From contig CALZHT010000011.1 in NCBI GenBank assembly GCA_945787445.1, forward strand, positions 1-46,151: DNA of 46,151 nt, written 5' to 3'. The stretch comes from an uncultured Desulfobulbaceae bacterium (GTDB taxonomy: Bacteria > Desulfobacterota > Desulfobulbia > Desulfobulbales > CALZHT01). The position numbers and the translations under genes were made by a program. The notes below the pieces were generated by a model. That model was not told the DNA's origin and searched no databases. It was given only the letters and a program-made list of their open reading frames with translations. Positions 36,124 through 45,805 of the stretch are shown piece by piece (position 1 is the stretch's first letter; each line of letters begins with the position of its first letter).

Positions 36124-36846
36124 ATGGCTAGGTGGGGATTGTCGGTTAAAAAAACGAAAAACGGTTTTTCCCTGGTAGAGCTCATGGTGGCTCTGGGTCT
36201 GGGGATAATCGCCACGGTTGGCATGTATAAAACATATATCAGCTACAGTACATGTGCCGATGCCCAGGATCAGGTACTTGAGCTGCAGCAGAATCTTCGG
36301 GTGGTGATGAATATGATGATCAAGGAAATCAGGATGGCCGGATATGATCCTGACGATGCTGCCAACGCCGGTTTTGTAAGCGCAACCGACGCTTCCGTGC
36401 AGTTTACCACTGATCTGAATGATGATGGAGACCTGGCTGATGATGATGAAAATATCAGCTATTTTGTGGGCGGGCCTGATGCCGATGGCCGCTTTGGCCT
36501 GCGCCGGCGGGATTGCTCCAATACCTATGCCTACTATCTTAATAAAAACACCGATTGCCCGGCGGGAAATGGGAGTTGCCCGGCCTCGGCGGATATGCCT
36601 CTTAACTTTATATACCTTGATGCTGACAGGAACGTGCTGGCAACTCCTGTGGCCGGTGCATCCTTACAGGAAATAAAGTTTGCACAAATCACTCTCGTGT
36701 TGCGGAGCTCAAACGAGGACTATTCCTACACCAACAACACGGTGTATACAAACCTGCAAAACAACCCGGTCATTACAGCCAAAGGTGACCACTTTCGGCG
36801 GCAGCGCCTGACAGCTGAAGTGAATGTGAGAAATACCGGTCTGTAA
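36124..36846 (+). CDS. pilW: Type IV pilus minor pilin PilW (first copy)
   Basis: PilW is a minor pilin that helps prime pilus assembly. A prepilin leader ends at KNG|FSLVELM with the Glu at +5, followed by the hydrophobic helix (VALGLGIIATVGMYKTYI, in part) and a C-terminal globular domain. Motifs DAQDQVLELQQNLRVVMNMM and FVGGPDADGRFGLRRRD are typical. Residues about 97-110 (DLNDDGDLADDDEN) form an aspartate-rich loop. ATG 36124 follows AAAGGA; an upstream in-frame start at 36064 only adds a non-prepilin tail. At 240 residues it is normal. It is the first gene of the pilW-pilV-pilX-pilY1 cluster. A homologous but truncated PilW lies at 45117-45782. Confidence 0.88.
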   Translation: MARWGLSVKKTKNGFSLVELMVALGLGIIATVGMYKTYISYSTCADAQDQVLELQQNLRVVMNMMIKEIRMAGYDPDDAANAGFVSATDASVQFTTDLNDDGDLADDDENISYFVGGPDADGRFGLRRRDCSNTYAYYLNKNTDCPAGNGSCPASADMPLNFIYLDADRNVLATPVAGASLQEIKFAQITLVLRSSNEDYSYTNNTVYTNLQNNPVITAKGDHFRRQRLTAEVNVRNTGL

Positions 36847-36886
36847 ATACGAGGGACGCCATCCCAATACTTTTTGCGAGTACATC

Positions 36887-37381
36887 ATGAATGGAGAACA
36901 GGGATTTTCGCTTATTGAGATCATGCTCGGCATGGCCATTTTCATGGTGGGCATGCTGGGAGTGGCGCTTCTGCAAGTCTCAGCCATGAAAAATGACGCC
37001 TTTGCCAGCAACCTTGCCGAGGCTTCAACCCTTGCCTCAGGAAAGCTCGAGGAACTGATGGGCCTCGATTATGAAGACGCAAGCCTCAGCGATGATGGGG
37101 ACGGCACAAACCAGGATGCTAATAATAATGGAGTTGACGATGATGAAGAAGGTGCAGTCGCTGATGGCGTCAATAATTTCGGACTTGACGATAAAACCGC
37201 CGTCCAGGCGGACGGCCATACCCTCGTTACTTTGCAAACCATGATTTATGAGGTTTTGTGGAATATTGCCAATGATAAACCGGTCCTCAACAGCAAGACC
37301 ATCAAGGTGTGGGTCACCTGGAATGTAAAAGGCTTTCAGCATAGCGTCAGCCTGACCGGCATCCTGGCAAAGGAGGTATGA
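36887..37381 (+). CDS. pilV: Type IV pilus minor pilin PilV (first copy)
   Basis: A 164-residue minor pilin. The leader MNGEQG|FSLIEIM is very short, with Glu at +5, followed by a hydrophobic helix (GMAIFMVGMLGVALLQVSAM). After the conserved LASGKLEELMGLDYED comes an aspartate-rich insertion (DDGDGTNQDANNNGVDDDEE, residues 69-88) that resembles calcium-binding loops. The C-terminal part (YEVLWNIAND, KTIKVWVTWNVKG) is typical PilV. It follows pilW by 40 bp, and its TGA overlaps the pilX start region. A second PilV begins at 45806. Confidence 0.85.
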   Translation: MNGEQGFSLIEIMLGMAIFMVGMLGVALLQVSAMKNDAFASNLAEASTLASGKLEELMGLDYEDASLSDDGDGTNQDANNNGVDDDEEGAVADGVNNFGLDDKTAVQADGHTLVTLQTMIYEVLWNIANDKPVLNSKTIKVWVTWNVKGFQHSVSLTGILAKEV

Positions 37382-37971
37382 TGACCCGATTTTTCCGCAA
37401 TGCAAAAGGATCGGTCTTAAATGTCGCCCTCCTGCTCCTCATAATGTTGAGCCTTATTGTCATTTTCTTAAGCAGAGCAAGCATGACAAACATGAAGATT
37501 GCCAATTATGACAAGCAGAGCAAGATATCGTTCCATAATGCAGACGGCGGCACGGAAATGGGAACAATGCTGATCGAAGAAAACCTTGGCTGCCCTTACG
37601 GTTTTAGCCAAAATCCGGCAGGTTCAGGGCAGACAACCATCGGCAACGTTAAAATCATGAATACCCGGTTCTGGATGCATCCTCTCCCGCCCGAGCCATC
37701 AGACACCTCTCGCGATATCTATTATCCGGTCAACTACGGGGACTCTGATCCCCACACCAATATCACCATTGGTGGAGAAACACGAGGGGCGCCCGGCGCC
37801 GCCAACCCGATGATTTCCGGTTATGAAGGACTGGGAAGGGCGGCAGCGGTAGGGGGCAGCTATATTCACTATGATATATGGGCCCAGCACCTTGGCAGAG
37901 CGAAGAGCCAGGCAAAAATCAAAATTGAGTGGAAACATGTGATCGGTCTTGAGAGACCGTGTACCTATTGA
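37381..37971 (+). CDS. pilX: Type IV pilus assembly protein PilX
   Basis: A minor pilin-like protein (196 residues). The N-terminal segment GSVLNVALLLLIMLSLIVIF follows a short basic leader and matches the PilX N-terminal domain, including the following NADGGTEMG. The usual Phe at +1 is not obvious (VLNVALLL), which is normal for PilX. The ribosome site AGGAGG ends 4 bases before ATG 37381; the overlapping ATG at 37378 would be only 1 base away. The body has no other recognised domain. It precedes pilY1 by 50 bp. Confidence 0.8.
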   Translation: MTRFFRNAKGSVLNVALLLLIMLSLIVIFLSRASMTNMKIANYDKQSKISFHNADGGTEMGTMLIEENLGCPYGFSQNPAGSGQTTIGNVKIMNTRFWMHPLPPEPSDTSRDIYYPVNYGDSDPHTNITIGGETRGAPGAANPMISGYEGLGRAAAVGGSYIHYDIWAQHLGRAKSQAKIKIEWKHVIGLERPCTY

Positions 37972-38021
37972 TCCGAATCCAGCGACTGTCATAATCGATG
38001 CTTTGCACTATAGAGGCCGTA

Positions 38022-41000
38022 ATGAAGGTTGAAAACTATCTCAGAAGCCGACCATTGCTCATTATGCTTTTTTTTGTCTGCCTGAATGCAAAGATTACAA
38101 TGGCGGATGTGTCTCCCCACCTGATGGATGAATTCGACTCCATGCCGGTCAACCTTGTTGATTCGGCAACGCCTTTGGTAATGATCAATGCATCTGTCGA
38201 CCACCAATTATTCCATAAGGCGTATGACGATTACTCTGATCTGGATGGTGATGGAGTTCCCGATACCACCTATACAAACAGCTTTGATTATTACGGCTAT
38301 TTCGACAGCTACAAATGCTATGCATACGATTCGGCCCAGCAGTTTTTCGCGCCCATGGCTGCAACGGCAACGAAATATTGCGAAGGGAGCAGCAACGGAT
38401 ACTGGAGCGGCAATTTTCTCAATTGGGTGAGTATGGCCAGGATTGATGCGATCCGCAAGATGCTCTTTGGCGGGCACCGCCGGGTTGATAGCCCGACAAC
38501 AACCGTGCTTGAACGCACCTATCTTCCCCATGATGCGCACAGCTGGGCCAAACATTATGAAGGGGACGACCTTGAAAAGCTCACCCCTTTCCAAAATAAC
38601 GGTGTTGATTATGATTGTGATCGGGGCAACCCCGGTTCCTGCTCCACCTTGGAAGAGCGTGGTATTACATTGTGCAATACCACGGACGTCAGCTCTAATG
38701 TATATTCGCAGGAGGTTGCCAGTCCGCCTCTTATTAAGGCGGTGAAAGGCAATTATTCTCTCTGGGCAGCCAATGACCGCTGGCAGTGCACCTGGCAGAG
38801 CGGGGCTCCCAACGATAACCACAGTGCTGAAAATGCAAATAATGCATCGCAATCAGGCATATATGCCTCTGCAAGTAATCCCACCTATAGTGAAGGCATC
38901 GGCCGGAAGAATTACGTGGCCCGGATCGAAGCCTGTGTCTCGGGGTTGCTTGGGCAGGAGAAGTGCAAGCAGTATCCCGACGGCAATTACAAGCCCATCG
39001 GCCTGCTGCAGGTTTATGGTGATGAGGACCTGCTCCATTTCGGCATGATGGCAGGCAGCTACAACAAACACACCAGCGGTGGGGTATTGATTTCGCAGAT
39101 GGGCAGCATCGCCAATGAGGTCAATACTGCAAGCGATGGTACTTTTTCCAAGGTGGCATCATCTGCGGGCGGCCCAATCCCCGGACCATCCTATAACGGC
39201 GCCGCAGGGGTGATCAATGCCTGGAGTTTGTATCGTATTGTCGGGTATGATCATGGTGACGGAAAATACGCCAAACCCGGTCAGGGCGATAATTGTGACG
39301 AAACATTGTCCAGTCCTGTTGATGTTGCTGCAGATAACCGCTGCCAGAACTGGGGCAATCCTTTTTCGGAAATATATCTCAATTCGATCCGCTACCTGGC
39401 CGGCCTGGAGCCCAATGGAGATTTCCGCAGCAATGCATCCCCTAAAATAGCCGGCCTAGGGCAACCCCTGCCGTGGGATGCAAAACCGGTGGATTCCCAT
39501 AATTATTGCGCACCGTTACATGTTGTGAATTTCAATACCGGCGTCGCCTCTTATGACGGGGACGAGCTTGATGGTCCCGGCCCAAAAGGCGTGCGTTCCA
39601 TTTGGAGTGCACGTGTTCTGCCCGGCAACGATACGGCCGCAGCCATGACCGATGTAGTGGGCGCCGGTGAGGGTATCCACGGCAACCCATATTTTATCGG
39701 CGAAACCAATATAGACAACCAGACCGATGGCGATGATGGGCTGTGTACCGCCAAAACCGTGAGCAGCCTGGGCAGTGCCGGAGGGCTATGCCCTGATGCC
39801 CCTGGATTGCAGGGTTCCTATAGAATTGCCGGCCTTGCCTATTATGCCCACACGCACGATATTTCCACCAGCAACTCTCATGATATCCAAGGCGAGCAGA
39901 CCGTTGATACTTACGCGGTTAACGCGCCGGGCGTTCCTGAAATCGTTATCCCGCACCCCCTGACCGGTGCTGCCGCGGTGACGATCCTGCCGGCCTGCCG
40001 CAATACATCGATAAGCCCCATGGGCAACTGCGCCCTGGTGGATTTCAAGATCGTCGAAGATATTGTGGTCAATAACGGCAGCGGGGTCGGCACCGGCAAA
40101 CTCTATGTGAACTGGGAAGCCAGTGAGCAGGGCGGTGATTATGACCAGGATATGTGGGGCACCATCACCTATACTCTTAACGGCAACACCGACACCCTGA
40201 CCATTGCAACGGATGTTATTGCCGAATCTACCATGATGCGTTTGGGCTTCGGCTATGTGCTGAGCGGCACCACCCGGGACGGATTTCACGCCCACTCGGG
40301 CATTGCCGGATATACCTATGATGATCCGGCCACCATTATTTCCGGTGCAGATTGTGTCGACGGCTGTCAGGTTGGCGACGGTTCATCAACCGCGCAATAT
40401 ATAGTAGGTTCCGGAACTGCCCGGCTTCTGGAGGATCCGCTGTGGTATGCCGCCAAATGGGGCGGTTTCCGGGACAGAAACGGCAACAGGATCCCGGACC
40501 TGCAAGCAGAATGGGACAGGTTCGACACAACCGGTAACCCGACACCTGACAACATCCCGGATACGTATTTTACTGCAAGCAATCCAGTCCAGTTGGAAGA
40601 CTCCCTCAATCGGGTATTCCTCAATATTCTGCAAAGAACCTCATCAGGAACAGCAGCTGCAGTGGTTTCCAATAATGTCAGCGGGGTTGGCGCCATATAT
40701 CAGGCCTATTTTGAACCGCTGCGCCGGGACGCCGGCGGCAATCAGGCCAAATGGGTGGGGACCATACAGGCGCTGTGGCTGGACAGCTTTGGCTTGACCC
40801 GCGAGGACGATGGCGACGGTATTCTGGAGGATTATGATACAGATCCGGTTGTGGAGACCTATTTTGATCCCAATGAAAATCGAACCAGGATCAAGCGCTG
40901 GACAAGCAGCCGAACGGATGATTACGTCCCTGACACTGCTATGATTATAGAGCTGGATGAACTGAATACATTGTGGAATGCCCGGGAACAGCTTAATTTC

Positions 41001-43061
41001 AGTATGACCACCGACCTGAGTTTCCAACGCTCGTACTCTTCCCCTGCTGATAACGGCAGGTATATCAAGACATGGATTGATGCGGACCGGGATGGCGTCG
41101 TCGATATTGGCGAATATCGTGACTTTACCGCGATAAGCATTACTCCGGCAACCTATGGTTTCCTGGATGTGGCCAGTGAAAACGACGGAGATCAGCTGGT
41201 GAATTATATCCGCGGCCAGGAGATAGCCGGCTACCGCAACCGGACGGTGGATTACGATGGCGATGGTACAGCGGAAGTCATGCGCCTGGGTGATGTGGTC
41301 AATTCCACCCCTACCCTGGTCAGTGATCCCCAGGAACTCTTTGATCTGCTCTACCGCGATTCTTCCTATTCTCCCTTCAGGAAAAAGTATGGTGAAAGAA
41401 GACATGTGCTCTATGCGGGCGGAAACGACGGCATGCTGCATGCCTTTAATGCAGGATTTTATGACCACGCCAACCAGGCCATTACCACAAGGGGAAAAAG
41501 GTCAGACGGTGCTACCGATGCGGTGGCGCATCCTCTGGGCAGTGAGTTGTGGGCCTATGTGCCGTTTAATCTCCTGCCGCATCTCAAGTGGCTGAAAGAC
41601 GAAGAGTACTCCCATGTCTATTATGTTGACGGAAAACCGCGGATATTTGATGCAAAAATCTTCAACACGGAAACAGCGTGTCACACTGACGCCAATGCCA
41701 TGGGCTGCATTCATCCCAACGGCTGGGGCACCGTGATGGTTGTGGGAATGGGGCTAGGTGGCGGCACCATGCACATCGACACCGAGGCCGATGGTTTCGG
41801 GAACGCGAATGATATGGATACGCATTCCGCCTATAGTATTTTCGATATTACTGATCCGGAAGAAGAACCGGTGCTGCTGGGTGAAATACCGTTGCCTGAC
41901 CGTAGTTTTTCCGTGACATATCCTGCGGTAATGACCTTTAAGGACAGGGATTCGGCCCTGGACGACAACAAGTGGTTTCTGATCTTCGGGTCCGGCCCCG
42001 AGCTCCTCGATACCGTAGCGAGCACTACCACGGCCAAGCTTTATATCCTTGACCTGGAGGAAATTTCTTCTCCCGGCGCCACCGTGGCTGCCCCATCAGG
42101 CTGTGCCCTGGAAAATGTCGGTGCAATGAAGATTATCAGCTGTGATACCGGCGCAGCAGACAGTTTTATCGGCAGCCCGGTTGCCATAGACTGGAATCTG
42201 GCCTATAAGGCTGATACCGTTTATTTCGGCATTACCGGAAACGCAAATGCAACTGCAGGAAGCCTGATGAGGCTGGCAATGAACGAAGATGCGGATCCTG
42301 CCAACTGGGGTGCGCCGCAGATCTTTGTCAACACGGCACGACCGGTAACTGCTGCCCCGATTGCCGGGGTAGACGAGTTTGACAACCACTGGCTCTATTT
42401 CGGCACCGGTCGTTTGTATGGTGCAATGGATAAAAACAGCACCAGCCGGGAGAGCCTTTATGGCGTCAAGGATCTGTATGACCAGGTCAATAATCCCCTG
42501 CCGCCACCTTTGTCCAGATCCGACCTTATTAATACTACCAATGTTGAGGTGCTGACCAACGGCACTATCAACAACGGCCCCAATGGCATCCTGGACTTTG
42601 CGGCTTTAGAGAACTTTATGGATGGAGGGCAGTATGGCTGGTATATTGATCTGCCGCCGGTCCAGGGAAGCGCGGGTAGCGTTCCTGCGACCCGGGTGCT
42701 CAGCCAACCGGCCTTGATCGGCGGGGTGCTGTTTTGTTCGGTATACCAACCGAGCACCGCCCCATGTATTGCAGAGGGCTTGAGCCAGTTGTATGGTCTC
42801 TATTATAAAACCGGCACCGGCTTTCCCGATCCCAATATATTGGGAACAACGCGCAATGCTGACAATGGAGAAGTGGCGCTCCCTAAGGTACATATCGGCT
42901 GGGGCCGTGGAACTGCCTCGGCAATACACAGCAGTTACGGCCAGGGTGATGACACCGTTTCAATTTTCAACCAGTTGTCAACCGGCACAATAATCCGCAA
43001 ACAGGGGAAAACGGTAAAAAAAGTCCGCACCGGTAAAAACGCCTGGCGGCAAAAAGAATAA
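38022..43061 (+). CDS. pilY1: Type IV pilus tip-associated adhesin PilY1 / PilC-like
   Basis: A large secreted or outer-membrane protein (1679 residues) with a signal peptide (RPLLIMLFFVCLNAKITMA) that likely cleaves before DVSPH. The C-terminal third is the beta-propeller domain (GDVVNSTPTLV near residue 1089, then RHVLYAGGNDGMLHAFNAG) that in PilY1/PilC acts in pilus biogenesis and adhesion. Several EF-hand-like loops are present: DADRDGVVDIGE (about 1019), DGDGILEDYDTD (about 928), DYDGDGTAEV (about 1079) and DLDGDGVPD (about 73). Many cysteines occur, as expected of exported proteins. ATG 38022 has GAGG upstream. It is about 50% larger than the Pseudomonas protein because of the N-terminal region, whose function is unknown. 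Confidence 0.92.
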   Translation: MKVENYLRSRPLLIMLFFVCLNAKITMADVSPHLMDEFDSMPVNLVDSATPLVMINASVDHQLFHKAYDDYSDLDGDGVPDTTYTNSFDYYGYFDSYKCYAYDSAQQFFAPMAATATKYCEGSSNGYWSGNFLNWVSMARIDAIRKMLFGGHRRVDSPTTTVLERTYLPHDAHSWAKHYEGDDLEKLTPFQNNGVDYDCDRGNPGSCSTLEERGITLCNTTDVSSNVYSQEVASPPLIKAVKGNYSLWAANDRWQCTWQSGAPNDNHSAENANNASQSGIYASASNPTYSEGIGRKNYVARIEACVSGLLGQEKCKQYPDGNYKPIGLLQVYGDEDLLHFGMMAGSYNKHTSGGVLISQMGSIANEVNTASDGTFSKVASSAGGPIPGPSYNGAAGVINAWSLYRIVGYDHGDGKYAKPGQGDNCDETLSSPVDVAADNRCQNWGNPFSEIYLNSIRYLAGLEPNGDFRSNASPKIAGLGQPLPWDAKPVDSHNYCAPLHVVNFNTGVASYDGDELDGPGPKGVRSIWSARVLPGNDTAAAMTDVVGAGEGIHGNPYFIGETNIDNQTDGDDGLCTAKTVSSLGSAGGLCPDAPGLQGSYRIAGLAYYAHTHDISTSNSHDIQGEQTVDTYAVNAPGVPEIVIPHPLTGAAAVTILPACRNTSISPMGNCALVDFKIVEDIVVNNGSGVGTGKLYVNWEASEQGGDYDQDMWGTITYTLNGNTDTLTIATDVIAESTMMRLGFGYVLSGTTRDGFHAHSGIAGYTYDDPATIISGADCVDGCQVGDGSSTAQYIVGSGTARLLEDPLWYAAKWGGFRDRNGNRIPDLQAEWDRFDTTGNPTPDNIPDTYFTASNPVQLEDSLNRVFLNILQRTSSGTAAAVVSNNVSGVGAIYQAYFEPLRRDAGGNQAKWVGTIQALWLDSFGLTREDDGDGILEDYDTDPVVETYFDPNENRTRIKRWTSSRTDDYVPDTAMIIELDELNTLWNAREQLNFSMTTDLSFQRSYSSPADNGRYIKTWIDADRDGVVDIGEYRDFTAISITPATYGFLDVASENDGDQLVNYIRGQEIAGYRNRTVDYDGDGTAEVMRLGDVVNSTPTLVSDPQELFDLLYRDSSYSPFRKKYGERRHVLYAGGNDGMLHAFNAGFYDHANQAITTRGKRSDGATDAVAHPLGSELWAYVPFNLLPHLKWLKDEEYSHVYYVDGKPRIFDAKIFNTETACHTDANAMGCIHPNGWGTVMVVGMGLGGGTMHIDTEADGFGNANDMDTHSAYSIFDITDPEEEPVLLGEIPLPDRSFSVTYPAVMTFKDRDSALDDNKWFLIFGSGPELLDTVASTTTAKLYILDLEEISSPGATVAAPSGCALENVGAMKIISCDTGAADSFIGSPVAIDWNLAYKADTVYFGITGNANATAGSLMRLAMNEDADPANWGAPQIFVNTARPVTAAPIAGVDEFDNHWLYFGTGRLYGAMDKNSTSRESLYGVKDLYDQVNNPLPPPLSRSDLINTTNVEVLTNGTINNGPNGILDFAALENFMDGGQYGWYIDLPPVQGSAGSVPATRVLSQPALIGGVLFCSVYQPSTAPCIAEGLSQLYGLYYKTGTGFPDPNILGTTRNADNGEVALPKVHIGWGRGTASAIHSSYGQGDDTVSIFNQLSTGTIIRKQGKTVKKVRTGKNAWRQKE

Positions 43062-43121
43062 AACAATACATACATTGAGTGGGACGCTCCTTTAGCAGGT
43101 ACGTCCATGCCAGGAAAATCC

Positions 43122-43160
43122 AAGCCATAGCCGGGATGACAGCCAGCTATGGCTTTTTTT
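43122..43160 (+). terminator. Terminator after pilY1
   Basis: AAGCCATAGC (43122-43131) pairs perfectly with GCTATGGCTT (43146-43155), with T residues continuing to 43160. It lies 60 bp after the pilY1 stop and 5 bp before a MITE copy. Confidence 0.88.
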
Positions 43161-43165
43161 GGGAC

Positions 43166-43351
43166 CTGATTACCACCAAAATTTAGCTACTTTTTATTCG
43201 CGCTTTAGAATCCCTTGTCATTTCGAGCATAGCGAGAAATCCCATTACCTCAGGAAAAGATTTCTCACGTTCGTTCGAAATGACAAACATATCAAAAGTC
43301 AACAGGTTATGCTTCGTATCGTCAAGGAAGCCGAGAAATGATGGTAACTAG
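43166..43351. repeat. MITE-like repeat, copy 5
   Basis: Begins CTGATTACCA (43166-43175), ends TGGTAACTAG (43342-43351), with core hairpin 43216-43285 (TGTCATTTCGAGCATAGCG...TCGAAATGACA). The inner right part CAACAGGTTATGCTTCGT matches copy 1 in inverted orientation. A flanking duplication is unclear, because the left flank is the terminator T run. 186 bp. Confidence 0.85.
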
Positions 43352-43741
43352 ATTTTTTGATGTATCCGCTATTTTTCAATAGTGTTAATGGATTTTCCCC
43401 ATAGGGATTTCTTCACTGATCCAAGGGGCACAGGGCAAGCCCTTGACAATGCCTCGACCAGCAGTAGCGTTTCCTGAAGTGTCCGGTACCGTCATGTGAT
43501 TGTGGCAGCGGGCAGGGACGGGAGTATTAAAAAAGTTAATATATATAAAGTTGTTTTATACAAATGCAGCCGGCAAATGGCCGGAGAATGTAGAGCGCCA
43601 GATTTTTATAATAATGGTGAACGCAGGAAGAGCCAAAGGAAACGGGTACCCATTACAGTTACATAATGATCGTCAAATAAAAGGGGCATGGTAATTGCTT
43701 AAATTTTAAGGCAGGCGAAAGAGAAAAATTGCTAATACGTT

Positions 43742-43812
43742 AAAATCAAATCGCTTTTTTGGGTTTTCGAATGTGTTTTGGTTTGATTTTCAACCGTAAA
43801 AACATGTACACT
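43742..43812 (+). promoter_or_regulatory. Inverted repeat and possible promoter before fimT
   Basis: AAAATCAAA (43742-43750) and TTTGATTTT (43782-43790) are perfect 9-bp inverted repeats. The right arm contains TTGATT (43783-43788), followed 18 bases later by TACACT (43807-43812), a moderate sigma-70-like pair. Placement about 130 bp before fimT fits a regulated promoter. The remaining spacer (43352-43741) shows no gene. Confidence 0.3.
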
Positions 43813-43938
43813 ATACGGATAGGGCGTGAGTTTTGAGGGCTTACAGGTATTTGCAAACAGCAGAGGGAAGAAACTACTAAATACATTACGACGGGGCTGA
43901 AATCTTGCCTTGCTCTAAGGATGGAAGTCAATACTGAC

Positions 43939-44520
43939 ATGATGAAAGTACACAACGACAATGGGTTTTCATTAGTGGAGCTGATGATTGTGGTGGTCAT
44001 AATAGGCATTATGGCCAGTCAGGCAATTTATGCGTTTACCTCTCCCGTCCGCAAGATCAAGTCTGCCTCCTTCTCACTGCGCAATGATATCAACCTGGCC
44101 CGGGGCGAGGCAGTGAATAGGGGCATGCGGGTCGGCATTGATTTTACCGCTCCTGCCAACGGCTACACCTTGTGGGTTGATGCCGATAATGGCGGCGACC
44201 GCGATGCCGGCGAGGAAATCCTCAAGGAAGTGGAATTGGATGATGTAGAATATTACGGCCTTGGCATTCCTAATCCCCAGGGCCCCGGACCAGCGGTCAG
44301 CGACGGGGTCACTTTTACCGATGACCGATTCGTCATGCTGCCGAACGGTTCCAGTGATAAAGGCGGCACGGTTTATCTCTATGTGCCCCATTCCGCTGAT
44401 GGCGGAGCAGTATTAAAAAATGCCCCATTCAGGATCGTACTCAACAACATCGTTGGCAGAGTGCATCTCTACCGCTGGCGCCCGGAGGAAGGAGCCAACG
44501 GCGAATGGAAGACAAAATAG
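43939..44520 (+). CDS. GspH/FimT-family minor pilin
   Basis: A 193-residue pilin-like protein. The leader ends at NDNG|FSLVELM with Glu at +5, followed by a hydrophobic helix (IVVVIIGIMASQAIYAF), and NLARGEAVNRGMRV is the FimT/GspH signature. The C-terminal part contains DADNGGDRDAGEE, another aspartate-rich loop, and ends with a typical RIVLNNIVGRVHLYRWRP. Starts at 43921, 43939 and 43942 are possible; GGAAG lies 11 bases ahead of ATG 43939, while ATG 43921 sits directly on its AAGG. It is transcribed alone toward the oppositely oriented pilin gene. Confidence 0.82.
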   Translation: MMKVHNDNGFSLVELMIVVVIIGIMASQAIYAFTSPVRKIKSASFSLRNDINLARGEAVNRGMRVGIDFTAPANGYTLWVDADNGGDRDAGEEILKEVELDDVEYYGLGIPNPQGPGPAVSDGVTFTDDRFVMLPNGSSDKGGTVYLYVPHSADGGAVLKNAPFRIVLNNIVGRVHLYRWRPEEGANGEWKTK

Positions 44521-44537
44521 CGCGGAGCGATAGGTGA

Positions 44538-44984
44538 TTAGAAAAGACTACTAAAAATGGAGAAGGTGATTTCCTGGTCATTGGCCGCACAGGCCTGCGG
44601 CTCGGTAAGGGTGCCGGAGATTCTCCAGCAGTCTTGGTAGTTAGCGTCTTCGTTGAGATCAAACCAGCCGCGGGCTGAGAAGGTATTGGCGTTGCCGGAA
44701 ATGGTAAAGCGGAAATTGGCGGTATCATCAGCATCAAAACTGACGTAGTTACCAATGGTGTCGGCGCTGGTTAATGTACCGGCATTTTGGTACCGGTCGT
44801 TTAAGGCATAGAATTTTTCCTGCGCGGTTTTGACATCGAGCAGGTGCTGAAGGCCTTCACCCTGCCGGGCCCGGAGGATATAGTTGAAATAGGCAGGCAC
44901 TGCAACGGCTGAGAGAATGCCGAGGATGGCAACAACAATCATGAGTTCAACTAATGTAAAGCCCTTGGAGGAAAATCGTTTCAT
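44538..44984 (-). CDS. Type IV pilin-like protein PilE/PilA, reverse orientation
   Basis: A 148-residue pilin. [15 protein letters not shown] (cleavage after G8, Glu13 at +5) is followed by a hydrophobic helix ([20 protein letters not shown]). The C-terminal half has two cysteines ([12 protein letters not shown] and EPQACAAND) that could form the disulfide loop of pilins, making it a PilE-type minor or major pilin. ATG 44984 has GAGG 9 bases upstream; a longer reading frame to 45071 is not prepilin-like. It is the only pil gene in the window on the minus strand, ends 17 bp from the fimT stop and starts 132 bp from the broken pilW copy. In canonical clusters pilE lies in the same orientation, so an inversion is possible. 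Confidence 0.88.
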   Translation of the reverse strand: MKRFSSKGFTLVELMIVVAILGILSAVAVPAYFNYILRARQGEGLQHLLDVKTAQEKFYALNDRYQNAGTLTSADTIGNYVSFDADDTANFRFTISGNANTFSARGWFDLNEDANYQDCWRISGTLTEPQACAANDQEITFSIFSSLF

Positions 44985-45116
44985 GGAAAACCTCATTAGT
45001 GGAAGTTCTTTGGGGCCCGGGCCATCCTGCTGTGCAGATGCATGTGGCCCAAGGTATCCAGTAAATAACACCCAGCAATAATTTTAGCATCAAATGGGCG
45101 CCAACGCATTAACTAA

Positions 45117-45782
45117 TTTTTCAGGTTCGGTCAAAGGCAGATCCTTGAACTGAACCAGGGCCTGCGGATCATCATGCACCGGATGGCCAAGGAGATCAGG
45201 CTGGCAGGCTTTGATCCCATGAAGGATCCCCTTACCCCCAAGCCCGGGATTCTCCGAGCGCAGGATACTGTCCTTGAGTTCACCTCGGATATTGCCGGTG
45301 GTGACACTGATCTCATTGATAATGACGAAGACGGAACAGTCAATGAGGCTGACGAGGCCAAGTACGGCAACGGCGCAATTGGCGGGGCCGGTGAACGGAT
45401 AGTATATCAGATCGTCAATGACGGGGGCGGCACATTCGGCAGGCTGCAGAGAGACGACGTCCTGGGCGGCGGGGTGGAAAATCTCTATGAAAATACCGAT
45501 CTCGTTGATCTGGGTACCAATGAAATGCCGCTTAATTTTGTCTATTATGATGAGGATGGAGTTGTTTTGCCCACGCCTGTGGTTGGTGCAGCTCTAGAAG
45601 ACATCCGTTCCGTGGAGATTTCCCTGATTCTCCGTGCCGTAAATGAAGATTTTACCTATACCAACACCAGAACATTCAATAATGGTGAATTTCCACCCAC
45701 CCAAGTGCTTTCCGCCCAAAATGATAATTTTTACCGGCGTCAGTATATCACCAGGGTGAATGTCCGCAATATAGGACTGTAG
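45117..45782 (+). pseudogene. Second PilW-like minor pilin lacking its N-terminal pilin segment
   Basis: The frame reads FRFGQRQILELNQGLRIIMH, then AKEIRLAGFDP, which aligns with VLELQQNLRVVMN...IKEIRMAGYDP in PilW of the first cluster, and continues to the same C-terminus (YITRVNVRNIGL versus TAEVNVRNTGL). A TAA at 45114 closes the frame upstream, so the prepilin leader and membrane helix (about 45 residues) are missing; ATG 45174 is the first internal start. An aspartate-rich stretch (DLIDNDEDGTVNEADE) is present. Without a leader it could not enter a pilus. It may be decayed or the residue of a rearrangement, or the product may be a cytoplasmic remnant. It is followed by pilV copy 2. Confidence 0.65.
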
Positions 45783-45805
45783 GATCACAGCAACAGGAGC
45801 TAGCC

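Noticed and set aside
43426-43500. Possible c-di-GMP (GEMM-I) riboswitch suggested by GCACAGGGCAAGCC before fimT
   Set aside because: Only the first motif resembles the consensus. The GACGCAAAGCC segment and the tetraloop-receptor stem are missing, so the match is probably chance.
43500-43694. 64-codon frame in the pilY1-fimT spacer
   Set aside because: GTG start without a ribosome site, and no protein-like motif; left as part of a non-coding region.
45080-45110. Sigma-54-like site upstream of the reverse pilin gene (TTGGCGCCCATTTGATGC on the minus strand)
   Set aside because: The GG to GC spacing is 12, not 10, so the promoter would not be functional by consensus.
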